DNA of 64,000 nt from Temnopleurus reevesii (GCA_036244855.1 BQKZ01000115.1:97700-161699); one strand, 5' to 3'; positions 34,488-46,704 are shown, counted from the stretch's first letter. The notes: a model not told the origin generated them from the letters alone. Numbers and translations: made by a program.

Positions 34488-35922
34488 TCTTCTCCCGGGG
34501 TAGAGCCAATGTTCACGCACCACTCCAATGTCCGTGAACCTGCCAAAACGAAAGTCGGTCCGCTCACGTTCTGGGTCGTCTTGCACGTAACGTAGCGATC
34601 AGTCGTAGAAGATGATCCCTTGCGCACTCGCACTGTTAACTTGTTGCAATGCGTCCTGATGGCTCAATCGAACCTTTAGGGCATAGAGCTAACGTCTACC
34701 CAGCGTTCATGAAATATGAAAGACGCTCTGTGAACCTAAAATTACAGAGGAAAGATACTTGGCTGATTTTTTTTTAAGTCGTTCGAATGGCACTGGACGT
34801 GCGCATGCGTCAGCTAAGCCTCTTGAATCCGCAATTGTGCGAAAATAAAGGCTTTCAAATTGCATGCACTCTGGAGAACTTTGGGTTTGGGGTTTTACGA
34901 TTAATCGCTATAGTTCGTGTTTCCGGGACTTGTTCTGTAAGATTCTACTTCAAGGTGTGTCACAATGGCTCGAGCCGATGTTCACGGACCATTCCAATGT
35001 CCGTGAACCTGCCAAAACGAAAGTCGGCCCGACCACGTACTGGGTCGCCAAGCACGAAACGCAGCGATTGATCGTAGAAGATGATCCCTTGCGCACTCGC
35101 ACTCTTAACTTGTTGCAATGCGTCCTGATGGCTCAATCGAACCTTTAGGGCATATAGCTAACGTCTACCCAGCGTTCATGAAATATGAAAGACGCTCTGT
35201 GAACCCAAAATTACAGAGGAAAGATACTTGGCTGATTTTTTTTTAAGTCGTTCGAATGGCACTGGACGTGCGCATGCGTCAGCTAAGCCTCTTGAATCCG
35301 CAATTGTGCGAAAACAGACTGAGGGTTTCAAATTGCATGCACTATGGAGAACTTTGGCTATGAACAGAAGTGTGGAATTGGGTCTTACGATGAATCGCTA
35401 TAGTTTGTGCTGCCGGGGCTTGTTGTAAGATTCTGCTTCAAGGTGTGTCACAATGGCTCGAGCCGATGTTCACGTACCACTCAAATGTCCGTGAACCTGC
35501 CAAAACGAAAGTCGGCCCGAACACGTACCGGGTCGCCCTGCACGAAACGCAGCGATTGATCGTAGAAGATGATTCCATACGCACTCGCACTCTTAACTCG
35601 TTGCGATGCATCCTAAAAAATCAATCGAACCTGTAGGCATATATAGAGGTAACATCTGCTAAGCGTTCATAATACGCATGATAGATGCTATACTGATGTT
35701 GAAGTCGTTCAACTTGCAGTTGACGTGCACATGCGTTATCGTAACCTAAGCTTCTTTTGTCAGTAATTGCCCGAAAACAAGTCGCGTCTCTCAGACTCCA
35801 TGCATGTTTGAAACACATTGGCTATAAACGCAAAGATGGGATTGGGTCTTACGATTAATCACAAAACTATGTGTTGTCGGCGCTTGTTCTGTACGATTCT
35901 GCTTTAAGGTGTGTTACAATGG
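34488..35922. repeat. Tandem triplication, unit about 470-490 bp
   Basis: Units start with GAGCCRATGTTCACG at 34503, 34972 and 35460. A fourth start is cut off at about 35922, where CAATGGCCG diverges. Units 1 and 2 are nearly identical from TCGTAGAAGATGATCCCTTG onward; unit 3 is more diverged. Each unit has a hairpin (perfect at 34980-35008), AAACGAAAGTCGG and, in units 1 and 2, an oligo-T run before AAGTCGTTCGAATGGCACTGG. The ORFs of 63-94 codons inside are repeats of each other and have frame changes, so I do not call coding. Confidence 0.85.
34980..35008. repeat. Perfect 10-bp hairpin in the tandem unit
   Basis: GTTCACGGAC and GTCCGTGAAC are separated by a 9-base loop. The neighbouring units have one mismatch each in the left arm (GTTCACGCAC, GTTCACGTAC), while the right arm is unchanged in all three. 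Confidence 0.8.
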
Positions 35923-36576
35923 CCGTGCGCCAAAAACAATGGGAGATCAAAATGTTAATTTGCATATAACACGTTTGAGACAATTTGCATTTCTGACAAA
36001 CAGTAGATATCAAACACTCTTTTTTTTTGGGGGGGGGGGGAGTCTTCAAATTTCCTGTCGAAATCGGAAAAAAAAAACTTACCTTGCTGTATTACGAGCA
36101 TTATTAGATTATATTATTTTCCTTGTATATTGATGTCTTACTCAGACTATGGACACGGTGTTCCAGTGTAGGCCTCACTAAATTTCTAAACTATTCCATT
36201 GTTATTCAGTCCCGGGGCCTTTCGAAAGTTGAAGCAAATGTCTACGACAGTGACATTATACAAACGTACGTTAAGCCCTTAAGAGGTAATTATTTCTTTA
36301 TACTATTCTATTCGTTTGAAAAGCGAAGATTGCCACGAGCATGATTCGGGATTGAATAAAATTTGTCCTGCTATCTTCCTAAGATATGAAACTATGAATC
36401 CATTATTTTGCTACGCAAGATGGCATAGGAATGTATAAAAAAAAAAAAAATACTGTCTTCAATGATATTGATATATGAAGGTAAAATGGCCAACAGGCGT
36501 TGGGATTGAACGGAATCGTAAATGAGCATATTTCTATCTTATTTACGTTAGATATGAAATAATCAAACCCTAATTA
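35923..36576. other. Nothing recognised; homopolymer runs
   Basis: A T-run followed by a G-run lies at 36019-36040, and short A-runs near 36071 and 36438. No supported gene. Confidence 0.4.
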
Positions 36577-36719
36577 GTGGATTTTCGAAATTGGTGAACG
36601 GTGGCGAGTGAACCAAAGGTGCGCACATGATTTGCGCGCTTGTCATTTGATGGGCAAAACAGATGCGCACTCGTTTCCTTCCGTCCACAAGCCACCGTCA
36701 ACCAATTTCGAAAACCCAC
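36577..36719. mobile_element. TA-flanked palindromic MITE family I, copy 1
   Basis: GTGGATTTTCGAAATTGGT mirrors ACCAATTTCGAAAACCCAC. TA lies at both ends. The interior arms include GGTGGC/GCCACC and TGCGCA near the centre. Confidence 0.8.
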
Positions 36720-37204
36720 TATTGTGTATGGTGCTAGGAGTGTAAACTAATTAAGAAGTGGGAGTATAATTTCTTTAATAAGCCCGTTGTCATTTGTAGA
36801 GATTGGTAAACGTGGACATATCGGTTTTAAGAGCGCTATAAATCGTCAAGTCGTCTGTCTGCCTAAGATGGGAAGCAACCAAGGTATGCTTCTTTTTTTC
36901 ACCATCCTGGAGACAGTGTTTTATGTACAAAAGACACATACCTTCCTCCTTATTGCAATCTATATTTTCCCCCAAGTATGTGTGCGTGGGGGTAGTTTAC
37001 ATATCAGGCGTGCGCTTTGGGGCTTTGGGAGACTGGGCCGCCCAGATGGCAGGTAGGTGAGGAAAACTTTAGGTCAAAGTGGTTCGAAATTGCCTAGGGG
37101 CGCAACGTTTGGGCTGAGAACCCTGGATAAAAGCATGTACATGTACTTATACTTCTAAATCAGTTGTAAATCAAGTTTTTAGGTGTATCCCATGAATATT
37201 ATTA

Positions 37205-37253
<49 letters not shown>

Positions 37254-37858
37254 TCTTTCTTGTCGCTGATCAGTTAGTAATGCGAGAAAAGGGTAGCAGA
37301 ATAAGCATATTCATGTGAATTCATCTTTAGAATATGTTTCCTGCAATCGAAACGAGCTTTGGTCAGTCTAGTCCGAGTAAAGAGAAGCGATATAGATGTA
37401 ATCTGCTACCAGGCTTTATCCGGTTTTACCTTTAAGATGGCTTATTTCAATAGTGAAACATGACAACAATCAATTTTCCGCAAGCTATAAGCACGCCACA
37501 GATGCTATCGAACTCGACGTTTTACATCAATTCGATTAGCCGACCTGATATTCAATCTGCTCAATACCTTAGCAGTTCACACGCTCAATAACCGATCAAG
37601 GAGATAGTCACGTGGTCGCCACAGGGCGGTCTTCAGGTTTACAGTGAGCTTCTGCAATGTCAAGTAGCGCGCCAAATACGACTTCCGGTCGGGCGGGATG
37701 AAAGAGATTTGGCGCGCTTCTCGAAGGATCTTTAACAGCCTTGGGTTGGGAAGTGACCTTACACGGACATGTCTGGAAGTCGTTTTGAGGTAAATGTAGA
37801 TGGGAAATGTGACACCGTTCCTTGTAGGGCAGAGAGCGCGAAGTCCGATTCAGTAAAA
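36720..37858. other. Unremarkable, with a (TA)n microsatellite
   Basis: (TA)n occupies about 37207-37250. ORFs at 36787-37056 and 37608-37970 lack motifs, and the latter runs into the next MITE. Confidence 0.45.
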
Positions 37859-38142
37859 GTGGGTTTTCGAATTTGGAAGACGGTGGCTTGTGGACAGGAG
37901 AAAATGATTGCTCATCATGTTGTGCGCATAGAATGATGCGCATTGAATGATGCGCACGCCAGATGCGCACTTGTCACTTATTGTGCCCATCTGTCAGGTG
38001 GCGTAGCATAAAAGTGATTGCGATCAATCGCAAGCTTTAGTACATGACTTCCCATAGATTTTAAAGCTTTATGTTACGGGGCTGAGATATGCACTCGTTT
38101 TTACCCTCCACAAAGCTCTGACCACCGATTTCAAAATCCCAC
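37859..38142. mobile_element. MITE family I, copy 2, longer form
   Basis: Ends GTGGGTTTTCGAATTTGG and CCGATTTCAAAATCCCACTA match copy 1. The interior is about 140 bp longer and has repeated GATGCGCA strings. Confidence 0.75.
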
Positions 38143-38171
38143 TAGTATTTCCATCGAAAGTAGACGTACCC

Positions 38172-38328
38172 GGGGGTGTTTCATCAAGATTTGTCGCAGC
38201 GACAAGGAGTCATTTTCCGACAGTTCCCATAGGAACTGTCAGCAATAGTGCTTTTCATCCAATCACAATCAAGGAGTTTGTCAGCGCTGACTAATTGTCT
38301 CTGCGACAAATTTTGATGAAACACCCCC
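38172..38328. mobile_element. Hairpin MITE with GGGGGTGTTTCATCAA ends
   Basis: The left GGGGGTGTTTCATCAAG with ATTTGTCGCAG mirrors the right CTGCGACAAATTTTG with ATGAAACACCCCC. An inner palindrome GACAGTTCCCATAGGAACTG is also present. Termini resemble families B and D, but the CWG duplication is not clear here (CCC and ACT flank it). Confidence 0.85.
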
Positions 38329-38895
38329 ACTTTTGGTCAAACTGCATATCGTGATTGGAAAAACATGGCAATTACTGCCATGTTTCCAAATATTTCCGTA
38401 TTATTCAACTTAAATCAATAATTATTTGCCAAAAAAAATTGTGTCTGGAATTCTATTCCACACGGAGTGAAAATGGCCTCTTTGGAATTATTTTGATAGT
38501 ATGATTACATCGGTTCAAGAAGCTTCAATCTTTCCACGCTGCTTGTTAGTATTTGCATTTTCGTTGATGTTTTAGAATAATCCCTGGCATGTAAGATCAC
38601 TGCTCTTTTGCACTTGAAACTCCTATATCGTTACTGGTTAATTGATCATAAGATTGCGCAGAGTATAGATTTTTCTTGGGGGAGGTAGCATCTTAAGTGG
38701 TGTGTTTGGACTTGATTTGAGCACCTGACCACCCACATATGCTAAATGATGCGAGATGTGAGGGTCTTCGATCCCCATGTCTGTGATAAGAGTCGATCAT
38801 TATTTATCGAGCGATGTAGATGTAAACACAAACCTACGCACGTACAGACATATATATGGACGAAAAAGGTGATCGTATACATAACACGTGAAAGT
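38329..38895. other. Nothing recognised
   Basis: AT-rich spacer. Confidence 0.4.
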
Positions 38896-39215
38896 TTCGT
38901 GGTGTAATGCTTTTGACTGTCGTCCTTCAATCGCTGGGTCGGCGGTTCGGCTCTCATTGTATCGTTAAAAGTGGCTTTCAGCAACAAATTTTTTCCATAC
39001 TTTGCTTCACTCAACCCAGATGCCATGAATTTATTTCCTGAGCAACCGTTGCCCTAAAATGTTGCAGCATTATCATTATTACCATTACCGTTATGACCGT
39101 TATTATCATTAGAGAGAGTTATCATTATCAGTATCATCATTTTTATCAATAGAATTGTTATTATTATCATCATCCTAAACAATATTACCATCATCATTAT
39201 CATCATTATCTCTAT
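38896..39215 (+). mobile_element. Degenerate SINE (S1-like) with ATT/ATC microsatellite tail
   Basis: TTTCGTGGTGTAATG, TTTGACTGTCGTCCTTCAA, CGGTTCGGCTC, CTTTCAGCAACAAATT and CACTCAACCCAGATG follow the S1 order but are strongly diverged. The part after about 39050 is lost and replaced by an ATT/ATC-rich tract (about 39066-39215), which makes the Ile/Met-rich minus ORF. Confidence 0.75.
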
Positions 39216-40023
39216 TTCACAACGCAACATACACGCCAAGTCCAATAAACAATGATAAAAGAACGTACACATAATCAATCAAATAACAAAATATAGCCAA
39301 TAATTTAACTTCAAAAGCAAAATGTAAATCAAAAATAATGAAGAAGACTTGAGAAGAAGATGATAGGAGAACATAAGCGTATGTTGTGTAATCAATGCCC
39401 CTGTTTACTTGACATAGATCAATTACTTTGTTAGTTCAAGAGCGCCACAATTCTTTTGATGTCAATGTTTATCGATGTAACGACCAACTGTATCAATACT
39501 CTTTGCAAAAGGAAATGATTGAGGCATGTCGCTACTTTCTTTAAAGTTATTTTAGTCTTTAGAAGCAAGAGAAGCAACTAAAAATACATGAACTATGTAC
39601 TATTTATTTAGATTGAAAGATCATGGTGTATTTGAAATATGTACTACAAGGCGAGCAAGATAGAAATAACATGCTTTAGGAGTTATACGGGCGTCGATTT
39701 GATCAAATTCATTAATAACAATTAATTCATTAAACTTAAATAATTTATCCTTATCCTCATAATATTGTTTTATCAAGAATAAACATTTATCTAATGCACA
39801 GCAGCAGCTGCAGCATGGCTCCCTGGTAAAGAAGACATACAGGGCTTGAATATGACCGCTCTTCTTATTCTAACGAAGACAATTAATAAATACATAAATA
39901 AATAAATAAATAAATAAAACTAAGAGACTGCCAGTTTGACATGCCGAATTTGGCGTTTTTATGATGAGGTTTTTTTTTTTAATTCTTTGGCAACGGAATT
40001 AGTTCTGCAAAAAATAAAGATGA
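39216..40023. other. Unremarkable, with an (AAAT)n microsatellite
   Basis: About 39889-39918 is (AAAT)n. No genes recognised. Confidence 0.45.
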
Positions 40024-40082
40024 TAGTAGTAATTTGCATTTATAAAGCGCCTTTTCGTTAGATTCAAAGCGCATTTTAGGTC
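40024..40082 (-). mobile_element. LINE/SINE 3' tail remnant
   Basis: On the minus strand it reads AATGCGCTTTGAATC, then GGCGCTTTATAAATGC and an ATT/ACT-rich tail, like the LINE tail at 18000. Confidence 0.55.
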
Positions 40083-40146
40083 AGGTAGAAGAACTACAAA
40101 ACAGGTCAACAAATGCATACATGCATAGAAATTCCAAAACGGGTAG

Positions 40147-40350
40147 CTGGCACAGATATACCAACACTTACTGTTCCGGAATGTGAATGAGGTGCATTTT
40201 CATATGAATTCAAAGTTTCCATCACAAGTAAACTGCTGAGAGCATGGTTATTGTTGTCATAATTTTTTTTCTGACTTTTGTTCACATGTTTCGTTCTTCA
40301 CATTCAAATATTACCTCATACATATTCCAGAACGGTTGGCATCTCTGCTG
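40147..40350. repeat. Dispersed repeat R, copy 2
   Basis: Counterpart of 28128-28325 in the same orientation; see that entry for shared strings. Confidence 0.65.
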
Positions 40351-40740
40351 GCATCCTCAATACTGCCCCGCTCTGTAGACCTTTCTCCTTTTACGGGGTC
40401 AAATCATGCCAATGGTGTTCACCTTCACATTATCGGCTAATCAGATTTTACCCCCGATATAACTGATTAAGTTCCTGGTTGTCATGAATATACACTTTGG
40501 GTCGGCCCGCCAATTTATCTTCCCTTCAATCAATACAGCAATGCAAACGATATTTCGTGCGTAACGCTGTTTACGCACGCATCATTACGCTGCCGTATCA
40601 GGAGGTCAAGGTGGGGGCATGTTTTTATTTCAAGGTAGCATTTGTAATTAAGTTTCAATATTTGCATTTATTGATGTTCAATTATTCTAGCGGCATCTAT
40701 TTGATCGATATGTGCAGACAAACTTTACTGGAGCTTTTCA
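40351..40740. other. Nothing recognised
   Basis: The 113-codon ORF at 40497-40838 runs into the satellite array and has no motif. Confidence 0.4.
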
Positions 40741-42612
40741 CAGTGATCGTACTGTTCTACCCCACTCTTAAATCCATGTCACGTGGTAACGTAAATCAAT
40801 TTAAATTACAAACTCTTAATTCACTCCCAAGATATTAATTCAAATACAAACATGGTACACGAAGGTCAGTTTTGTATTTTACAATATTCATTATTTGTTC
40901 ATGTTTGATCATCAACAGTAGACTACTTTAAATACATCACGTGACATAGCTAAGTATAGGAGATAACGATCATGTAATATAGGTAGAATAGTAAGAGCTA
41001 TCTGATCTGACCCTCAAACAAACATGATCCTTGCCCTACATGCCCAGTTCCACCTCGTTTTTAATTCCGTGTCACGTGTGGTTACGTAATTAAACAACTC
41101 AATTCAAATCAAAGACCCTTAAGTAACTTAATTAACTCAATCGAGGTTAATTTAAATACAAATATGTATTTTTTCATTATTTAAGATAATCAATTGATTT
41201 TTTTTCATGCCTGTTCATCTTCAGAAGATCACTTAAAATACATCACGTGACAGAGTTAAGTATAGGAGATAACGATCATGTAATAAAGGTAGAATAGTAA
41301 GAGCTATCTGATCTGACCCTCAAACGAACATGATCCTTGCCCTACATGCCCAGTTCCACCTCGTTTTTAATTCCGTGTCACGTGTGGTTACGTAATTAAA
41401 CAACTCAATTCAAATCAAAGACCCTTAAGTAACTTAATTAACTCAATCGAGGTTAATTTAAATACAAATATGTATTTTTTCATTATTTAAGATAATCAAT
41501 TGATTTTTTTTCATGCCTGTTCATCTTCAGAAGATCACTTAAAATACATCACGTGACAGAGTTAAGTATAGGAGATAACGATCATGTAATAAAGGTAGAA
41601 TAGTAAGAGCTATCTGATCTGACCCTCAAACGAACATGATCCTTGCCCTACATGATGTGCTTCCTCGCAATTTTTAAATCCCTGTCACGTGGTTACGTAC
41701 AAGCAACTCAATTCAAATAACAAACAGCTTGATTCACTCCCAACGATGTTAATTCAAATATAAACATTATATAAGATGATGAATTGATTGTACATACTAC
41801 AATATTCTTTTTATTCATGCTTGATCCTATACATAGATAACTTTAAATACATCACGTGACATAGTTAAGTATAGAAGATAACGATCATGTAATATAGATA
41901 GAATAGTAAGAGCTATCTGATCTAACCCTGAGTCGAACACGATCCTTGCCCTACATGGCCAGTTCCACAGCGTTTTTAAATTCCTGTCACGTGGTTACGT
42001 ACAAGCAACTCAATTCAAGTTACAAACAACTTAATTCACTTCCAACGATGTTAATTCAAATACAAAACATGGTACGAGAAGGTCAATTTTGTACAATAAC
42101 ATATCATTATTTTTTTCATGCCTGATCTTCTTTAGTAGATCACTTTTAAATACATCACGTGACATTGTTAAGTATAGGAGATAACGATCATGTAATATAG
42201 GTAGAATAGTAAGAGCTATATGATCTGACCCTCAAACGATCATGATCCTTGCCCTACATGCCCAGCTCCACCGCGCTTTTAAATCCATGTCACATGATTA
42301 CGTAAAAAAAGCAACTCAATTCAAATAAAAGACTCTTAAGTAACTTAATTAACTCAATCGAGGTTAATTTAAATACAAATATGTATTTTTTCATTATTTA
42401 AGATAATCAATTGATTTTTTTCATGCCTGTTCATCTTCAGAAGATCACTTAAAATACATCACGTGACAGAGTTAAGTATAGGAGATAACGATCATGTAAT
42501 AAAGGTAGAATAGTAAGAGCTATCTGATCTGACCCTGAGTCGAACACGATCTTTGCTCTACGCGTTCATTTTCACAGCGCTCTTACGTCCCTGTCGCATT
42601 GCTACATATTCT
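40741..42612. repeat. Satellite array, six units of about 304 bp, rich in CACGTG
   Basis: The string AATACATCACGTGACA occurs at 40931, 41237, 41543, 41846, 42149 and 42453 (spacing 303-306). A block of about 85 bp after it (TTAAGTATAGGAGATAACGA, TCATGTAATA, GGTAGAATAGTAAGAGCTAT, CTGATCT) is far better conserved than the rest. 41041-41346 and 41347-41652 are practically identical, so they are a recent duplication. A second motif GTCACGTG occurs in most units. I count eleven CACGTG; the twelfth site reads CACATG at 42291. No coding signal. Confidence 0.93.
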
Positions 42613-43348
42613 CAGAAAAGAAGCTTGGAAACTCAAATTTTGGGACACGTTTGAGAAGCAAATTCATTCCAAGCGCCAACCTATTTTAGTGTAGTCTTAT
42701 CTGGACGTATATATGATAATCAATGATCAGAGCTAAAAGACATTTATAGGTGGCGTTATATATGCATAACAGTCTTTATTATCAATGATTATGGTTATTA
42801 TATCATACTGGGTGTGTCTAACAACTGTTCATTTTGGAAGAAACGGGCTTTCAAAATGGCTTTCAACGCCTTTCATCGATTTTCTTTTCAGAAAGGAAGA
42901 ATATAACTCAGCACAATTTTATTACGTTGTGCAAAACGCCTTTTTAAAGGTCGCTAATTGGTGACGTCCCAATTAGGTTTTAGAAACTGCAATAGGTTAT
43001 AAAAAGCGGGGGGAAACGCAAAGCTTATTTACAGAGCTGTAAACGTGGGCAACGGTTGGGTACAGCTATTTCTGAAAATACGCTTTCTAAGGAAGTACCA
43101 TTTGCGCTAATGCTTTGGATTAGTTCCAACGACAGTTTCCAACTTGTTGATAAGTTGATAACTCAACTTATTTCTCAACTTATTTTTAAAGTCTTTTGCA
43201 AAGGCATTTTTGAAGAGTTTTGGCTGTGTTGTCAGGAAAGTGTCACGGACTAATTAGGTTTATTGTATTCGTAACCTTTCAAATATGGACATGAATCCAT
43301 TTCGTTGCTCTTTTCATACGATGGTTGTTACATGACAAATATTATCAC
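42613..43348. other. Nothing recognised
   Basis: AT-rich sequence. The 65-codon ORF at 43056-43253 has no motif. Confidence 0.4.
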
Positions 43349-43495
43349 CTGTGCTGTGTTTCATAAAGCTTTCCGTCGATCTACCCACGGCTCTACGAAC
43401 GACTGGTGACACGTTTCACTTGCGATTCAGAGTCAGGAGTTATCATTTAAGTGACGGAAAGGGTCAACAGTCGTTCGTAGATCTATTCAATTCTA
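43349..43495. mobile_element. MITE family D, decayed copy
   Basis: GTGTTTCATAAAGCT, GTCGATCTACC and CGAACGACTGG are mirrored by CAGTCGTTCGTAGATCTA. It is related to the split element at 52039-53063. The right terminus has been lost. Confidence 0.65.
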
Positions 43496-43766
43496 AATCC
43501 ACCTTCAAATTGAAATTTTATTTTCCATTTTCAAATACAAATAGCTTTGAAACACGACTTAAAAAGATTTATAGGTGCCGGTTAACTTAAAGACATTTAT
43601 ATAAGGGCGTTGTCAGAGCAGCTGCACCTGCAATTTTCTCTCGAATGTCGAGAGGTTTTTATTCTTCAAATTGTCTTTTTATAATGTTGTATTATTTATG
43701 TTTTACTCTGTAAATTGAAATAATAATTCAGCTATTAGCTGCCATGATTTTTAATCAATTAACCAT

Positions 43767-43805
<39 letters not shown>

Positions 43806-44534
43806 ACTCTTGTGAGTTTAGCTTGTCGAAGCGTTTGGCCAAGTTGAAAAGAAAGCCGAGCTACTTTCTCAGTAGACAACAATGTGTGACCGGGACTTAA
43901 TATCGGCTGATGAATGCCTAGGTGGCTGAAGGTGATGGGTCTTATTCTAGATAACATCAATCGCAGTATGTCGGACTGTAATGAAAGCTCGGCTCGGCCT
44001 ACTTCAAGGGGTTAGCTGGCCGCCATATTAAGGATATAAGTATCTCTTTATTAAGACCTTTTCTTGTCACGCTCTGGCTAATTGAGGATGCCGATGTGGA
44101 GCGATATGGAAAGACGGTAATATGATCAGTATTCATGCAGAGATTGGGGTTCTCGTGAAACAAGGGAGTGTAGGGTAGATGTGAAATTATGGTCCATTAT
44201 GTGTCCCCAAATGATGCATAGTTAGCATCAAGTGTCATATATTCTTTAATCTTTAGCGGGGAATCTTCAGGCTCTTTTAAAAAATCTAGCAAAAGAAACT
44301 CAGGGTAAGATACTATATTTTATAAGAGGGGGAATTTCATTTAGTTACAACTATCAGATATCTAAAAAGTAATTTCTGACCAGATTTCTCGATATTTTAA
44401 GTGTGTACATTCAATGAATGTCTAAAGCGTTACGTTTAAAGTATCCCTCGTATAGAAATATAGGTCATTTGAAACATTCATTTATTAAGATTATGTTTTA
44501 TAAATCTGTGAGTATAAAAATGCACGAATATGTG
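43496..44534. other. Unremarkable, with an (ATCT)n microsatellite
   Basis: (ATCT)n at about 43770-43805, nine units. Otherwise no supported features. Confidence 0.5.
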
Positions 44535-44746
44535 GACTGAGGCGTCGTGGCGTGCGCCTGAAATCAAGCTGTTCGGGACAGTCATAGACTTGGGTTAGTT
44601 CCTGCCTTTGGGTTCGAAGCCTGGTCACATACCGTCTTTCGGATGGAGACGTTAACATGGCGATCCTCTTTCTCTCTTCTTCTTCTGGCGTAAATATTCA
44701 AATTTGAATGATACACGCCTTTAAACTACATCCTTTCCTTTCCTTT
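44535..44746 (+). mobile_element. SINE family S3, plus copy, long A-to-B box spacing
   Basis: The head GACTGAGGCGTCGTGGCGTG has an A-box-like GTGGCGTGCGCCTG (44547-44560) and a B box GGTTCGAAGCC (44611-44621). The 64 bp between their starts, against about 45 in S1, fits a class II (Leu/Ser-type) tRNA ancestor. The body has CGTCTTTCGGATGGAGACG and TCTTCTTCTGGCGTAAATAT. The 3' end is GCCTTTAAACTACATCCTTT with no long repeat tail. An inverted copy lies at 47113. Confidence 0.88.
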
Positions 44747-44882
44747 TACACCTAATGATCCTAATCTGTACTTGATAATGACTCTGTATGTATCGCCTGA
44801 GCTAATGGTATCTAGTCGTGCGTAGAGTCGTGAGTAGCTATATGAAACACAACCCATGTTAGAGTGCTTCTCACTATGTACG

Positions 44883-44930
<48 letters not shown>

Positions 44931-45468
44931 ACCGGGCACGTACCTTCCTACCCACACTCAAGTTCATCCCTTATTTTGATCTTACTCTTTGAAAAATGAA
45001 AAATGAAATCTGTGCCTCGTGCATGCATAAATCCATATTTAACCTTGCTTGCTTGATGAATTATTTCTTTATACAAACCCGACCCCATCTATCTATGCGA
45101 GGGATGTCAGATAAAAGTGAAAACATCTATATGTTATCACTACTTTTTAGAATGGATGGATTGAATGCCAACTGGTTTGAAAATCCATCAATATGCTTTA
45201 TTCATGGTTTTCAATCTTCTGGGTCACTTAAAACCGTCTTTAGGTGTGTCCTACTTTTCACAATTTTCAGGTATTGTAAGTGAAAATAATACAGACACGC
45301 ACATATAAAGGGAGCACTTATTTTCGGTTTGTCCTCGACCACTGAGATTATTGATTTATCAAATTTATATCAAAACGAATTTTCTAAAGATAGAAATATG
45401 CGAGTCTTGATACTGCATCTCCACAAACAGAATGAGAATTACGAAAACGTGGTACATGAATAAAAACA
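44747..45468. other. Unremarkable, with a (CA)n microsatellite
   Basis: (CA)n occupies 44885-44926. No supported genes. Confidence 0.5.
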
Positions 45469-45554
45469 CATCGCATATCGGCATGATCACATGATCACAC
45501 GTCTTTTTAACATCGCATATCGGCATGATCACATGATCACATGTCTTTTCAACA
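45469..45554. repeat. Two-copy 42 bp tandem repeat
   Basis: CATCGCATATCGGCATGATC followed by ACATGATCACAYGTCTTTTY occurs twice. TGATCACATGATCA is itself palindromic. Confidence 0.9.
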
Positions 45555-46419
45555 TCAAATTCTAAGCATTACTACATATTTTACTCAGGAACATGTACAT
45601 GTCATTCACTCAGTGGAATGTCGATGTTCCCGACCAAGAAGATAAGTACTCTTAAAGGCGCAGTAGAATATATTGAAAAAGGTTCTGCGCTATATGAATG
45701 TTATGATATGTTATGATCGGGGATCGGAAATCGAAATCAGGCTGTTCAAGTAGACTGATTTCCATCTCTCTGAAGTACTAAATGTAAATAAAAAATATGG
45801 GTGAAGTAAGTAATTCGAGAAATTATACATTTCTAAAAATGCGTTTGGAAATAGATTCTGAAGATAAAATGTGTCATAACATGATCGTAATGTGCCTTTG
45901 CAACACTCAAAATGAAAGGCTTGTTTTTTCAGTCAAGTTTACATATTTCATTTCCTTCTTATTTCCAATTAATTTCTGAGGAACGAAAATCGCTCATAAT
46001 TAGGTGTACCGGTCAATGCAAAATACAAAATAAAGTGATTGAAGACGGCTGGTGTCCAATTCAACGTACTACACCTATTCATGGCCTGCATATGAATTTT
46101 AAAACGGTTTCTAGCTACTCCCACGTGATGGATGCAATTAATTTGTTCTTTCATATTCAGGTCATTCAATATTCCCATTGAGCGTGCTCTACTTTCTAGC
46201 AATGTCCAGTAATACTAAATGAAATATATATATTACTTTAAAACGGTAATGGACAATAGAGTTGAGTGTTGTTGTGTCAAAGCTATCAGGTGATCTTCTG
46301 TTCAAAAGCTTGCCGTTAGAAAACGAGGATTGTTAAATCAGATATCAGAGATTCAAGAATAGTTGATCATCCTTATTCCTTCACCTAGATTTCTGATATG
46401 GTCACTCAAAACCTGCTTA
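45555..46419. other. Mostly nothing; possible LINE tail near 45650
   Basis: TTAAAGGCGCAGTAGAATAT, GGTTCTGCGCTATATGAATG and repeated ATGTTATGAT at 45650-45715 look like a retrotransposon tail. The rest is unremarkable. Confidence 0.35.
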
Positions 46420-46549
46420 TGCCCCGGTCACATAGGACCCCGGAAGCAACACGATTCACCCCGACTCTTTGTTAATTCACAGTTAACTGCCTCAGAACAA
46501 CGAGTCGGGGTGAATCGTGTTGCTTCCGGGGTCCTATGTGACCGGGGCT
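46420..46549. mobile_element. MITE family C, copy 3, TTA duplication
   Basis: A 130 bp near-perfect hairpin. TTA lies at 46417-46419 and 46550-46552. Its interior is inverted relative to copies 1 and 2 (GTTAATTCACAGTTAACTGC here), as expected for either orientation of insertion. Confidence 0.93.
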
Positions 46550-46704
46550 TTAGGATCCTTTCGAAGTTCTCTAGAGTACGTGATATAATTCACTTTGCGT
46601 GCTACCAAGGAACTAATAACTATTCCTTGGTGCGACCAAAAGGGGTGGAATTGTGGAAAACAAGAGATAATCCGTTCGGTCAAGGAAACGAGATTATATA
46701 CCAG

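Noticed and set aside
34787..35148. Two overlapping 94-codon ORFs
   Set aside because: They are readings of the tandem unit; the third unit breaks the frame.
40741..42612. CRISPR-like regular repeat spacing
   Set aside because: Units are about 304 bp and conserved throughout, in an animal genome; there are no short repeats with unique spacers.
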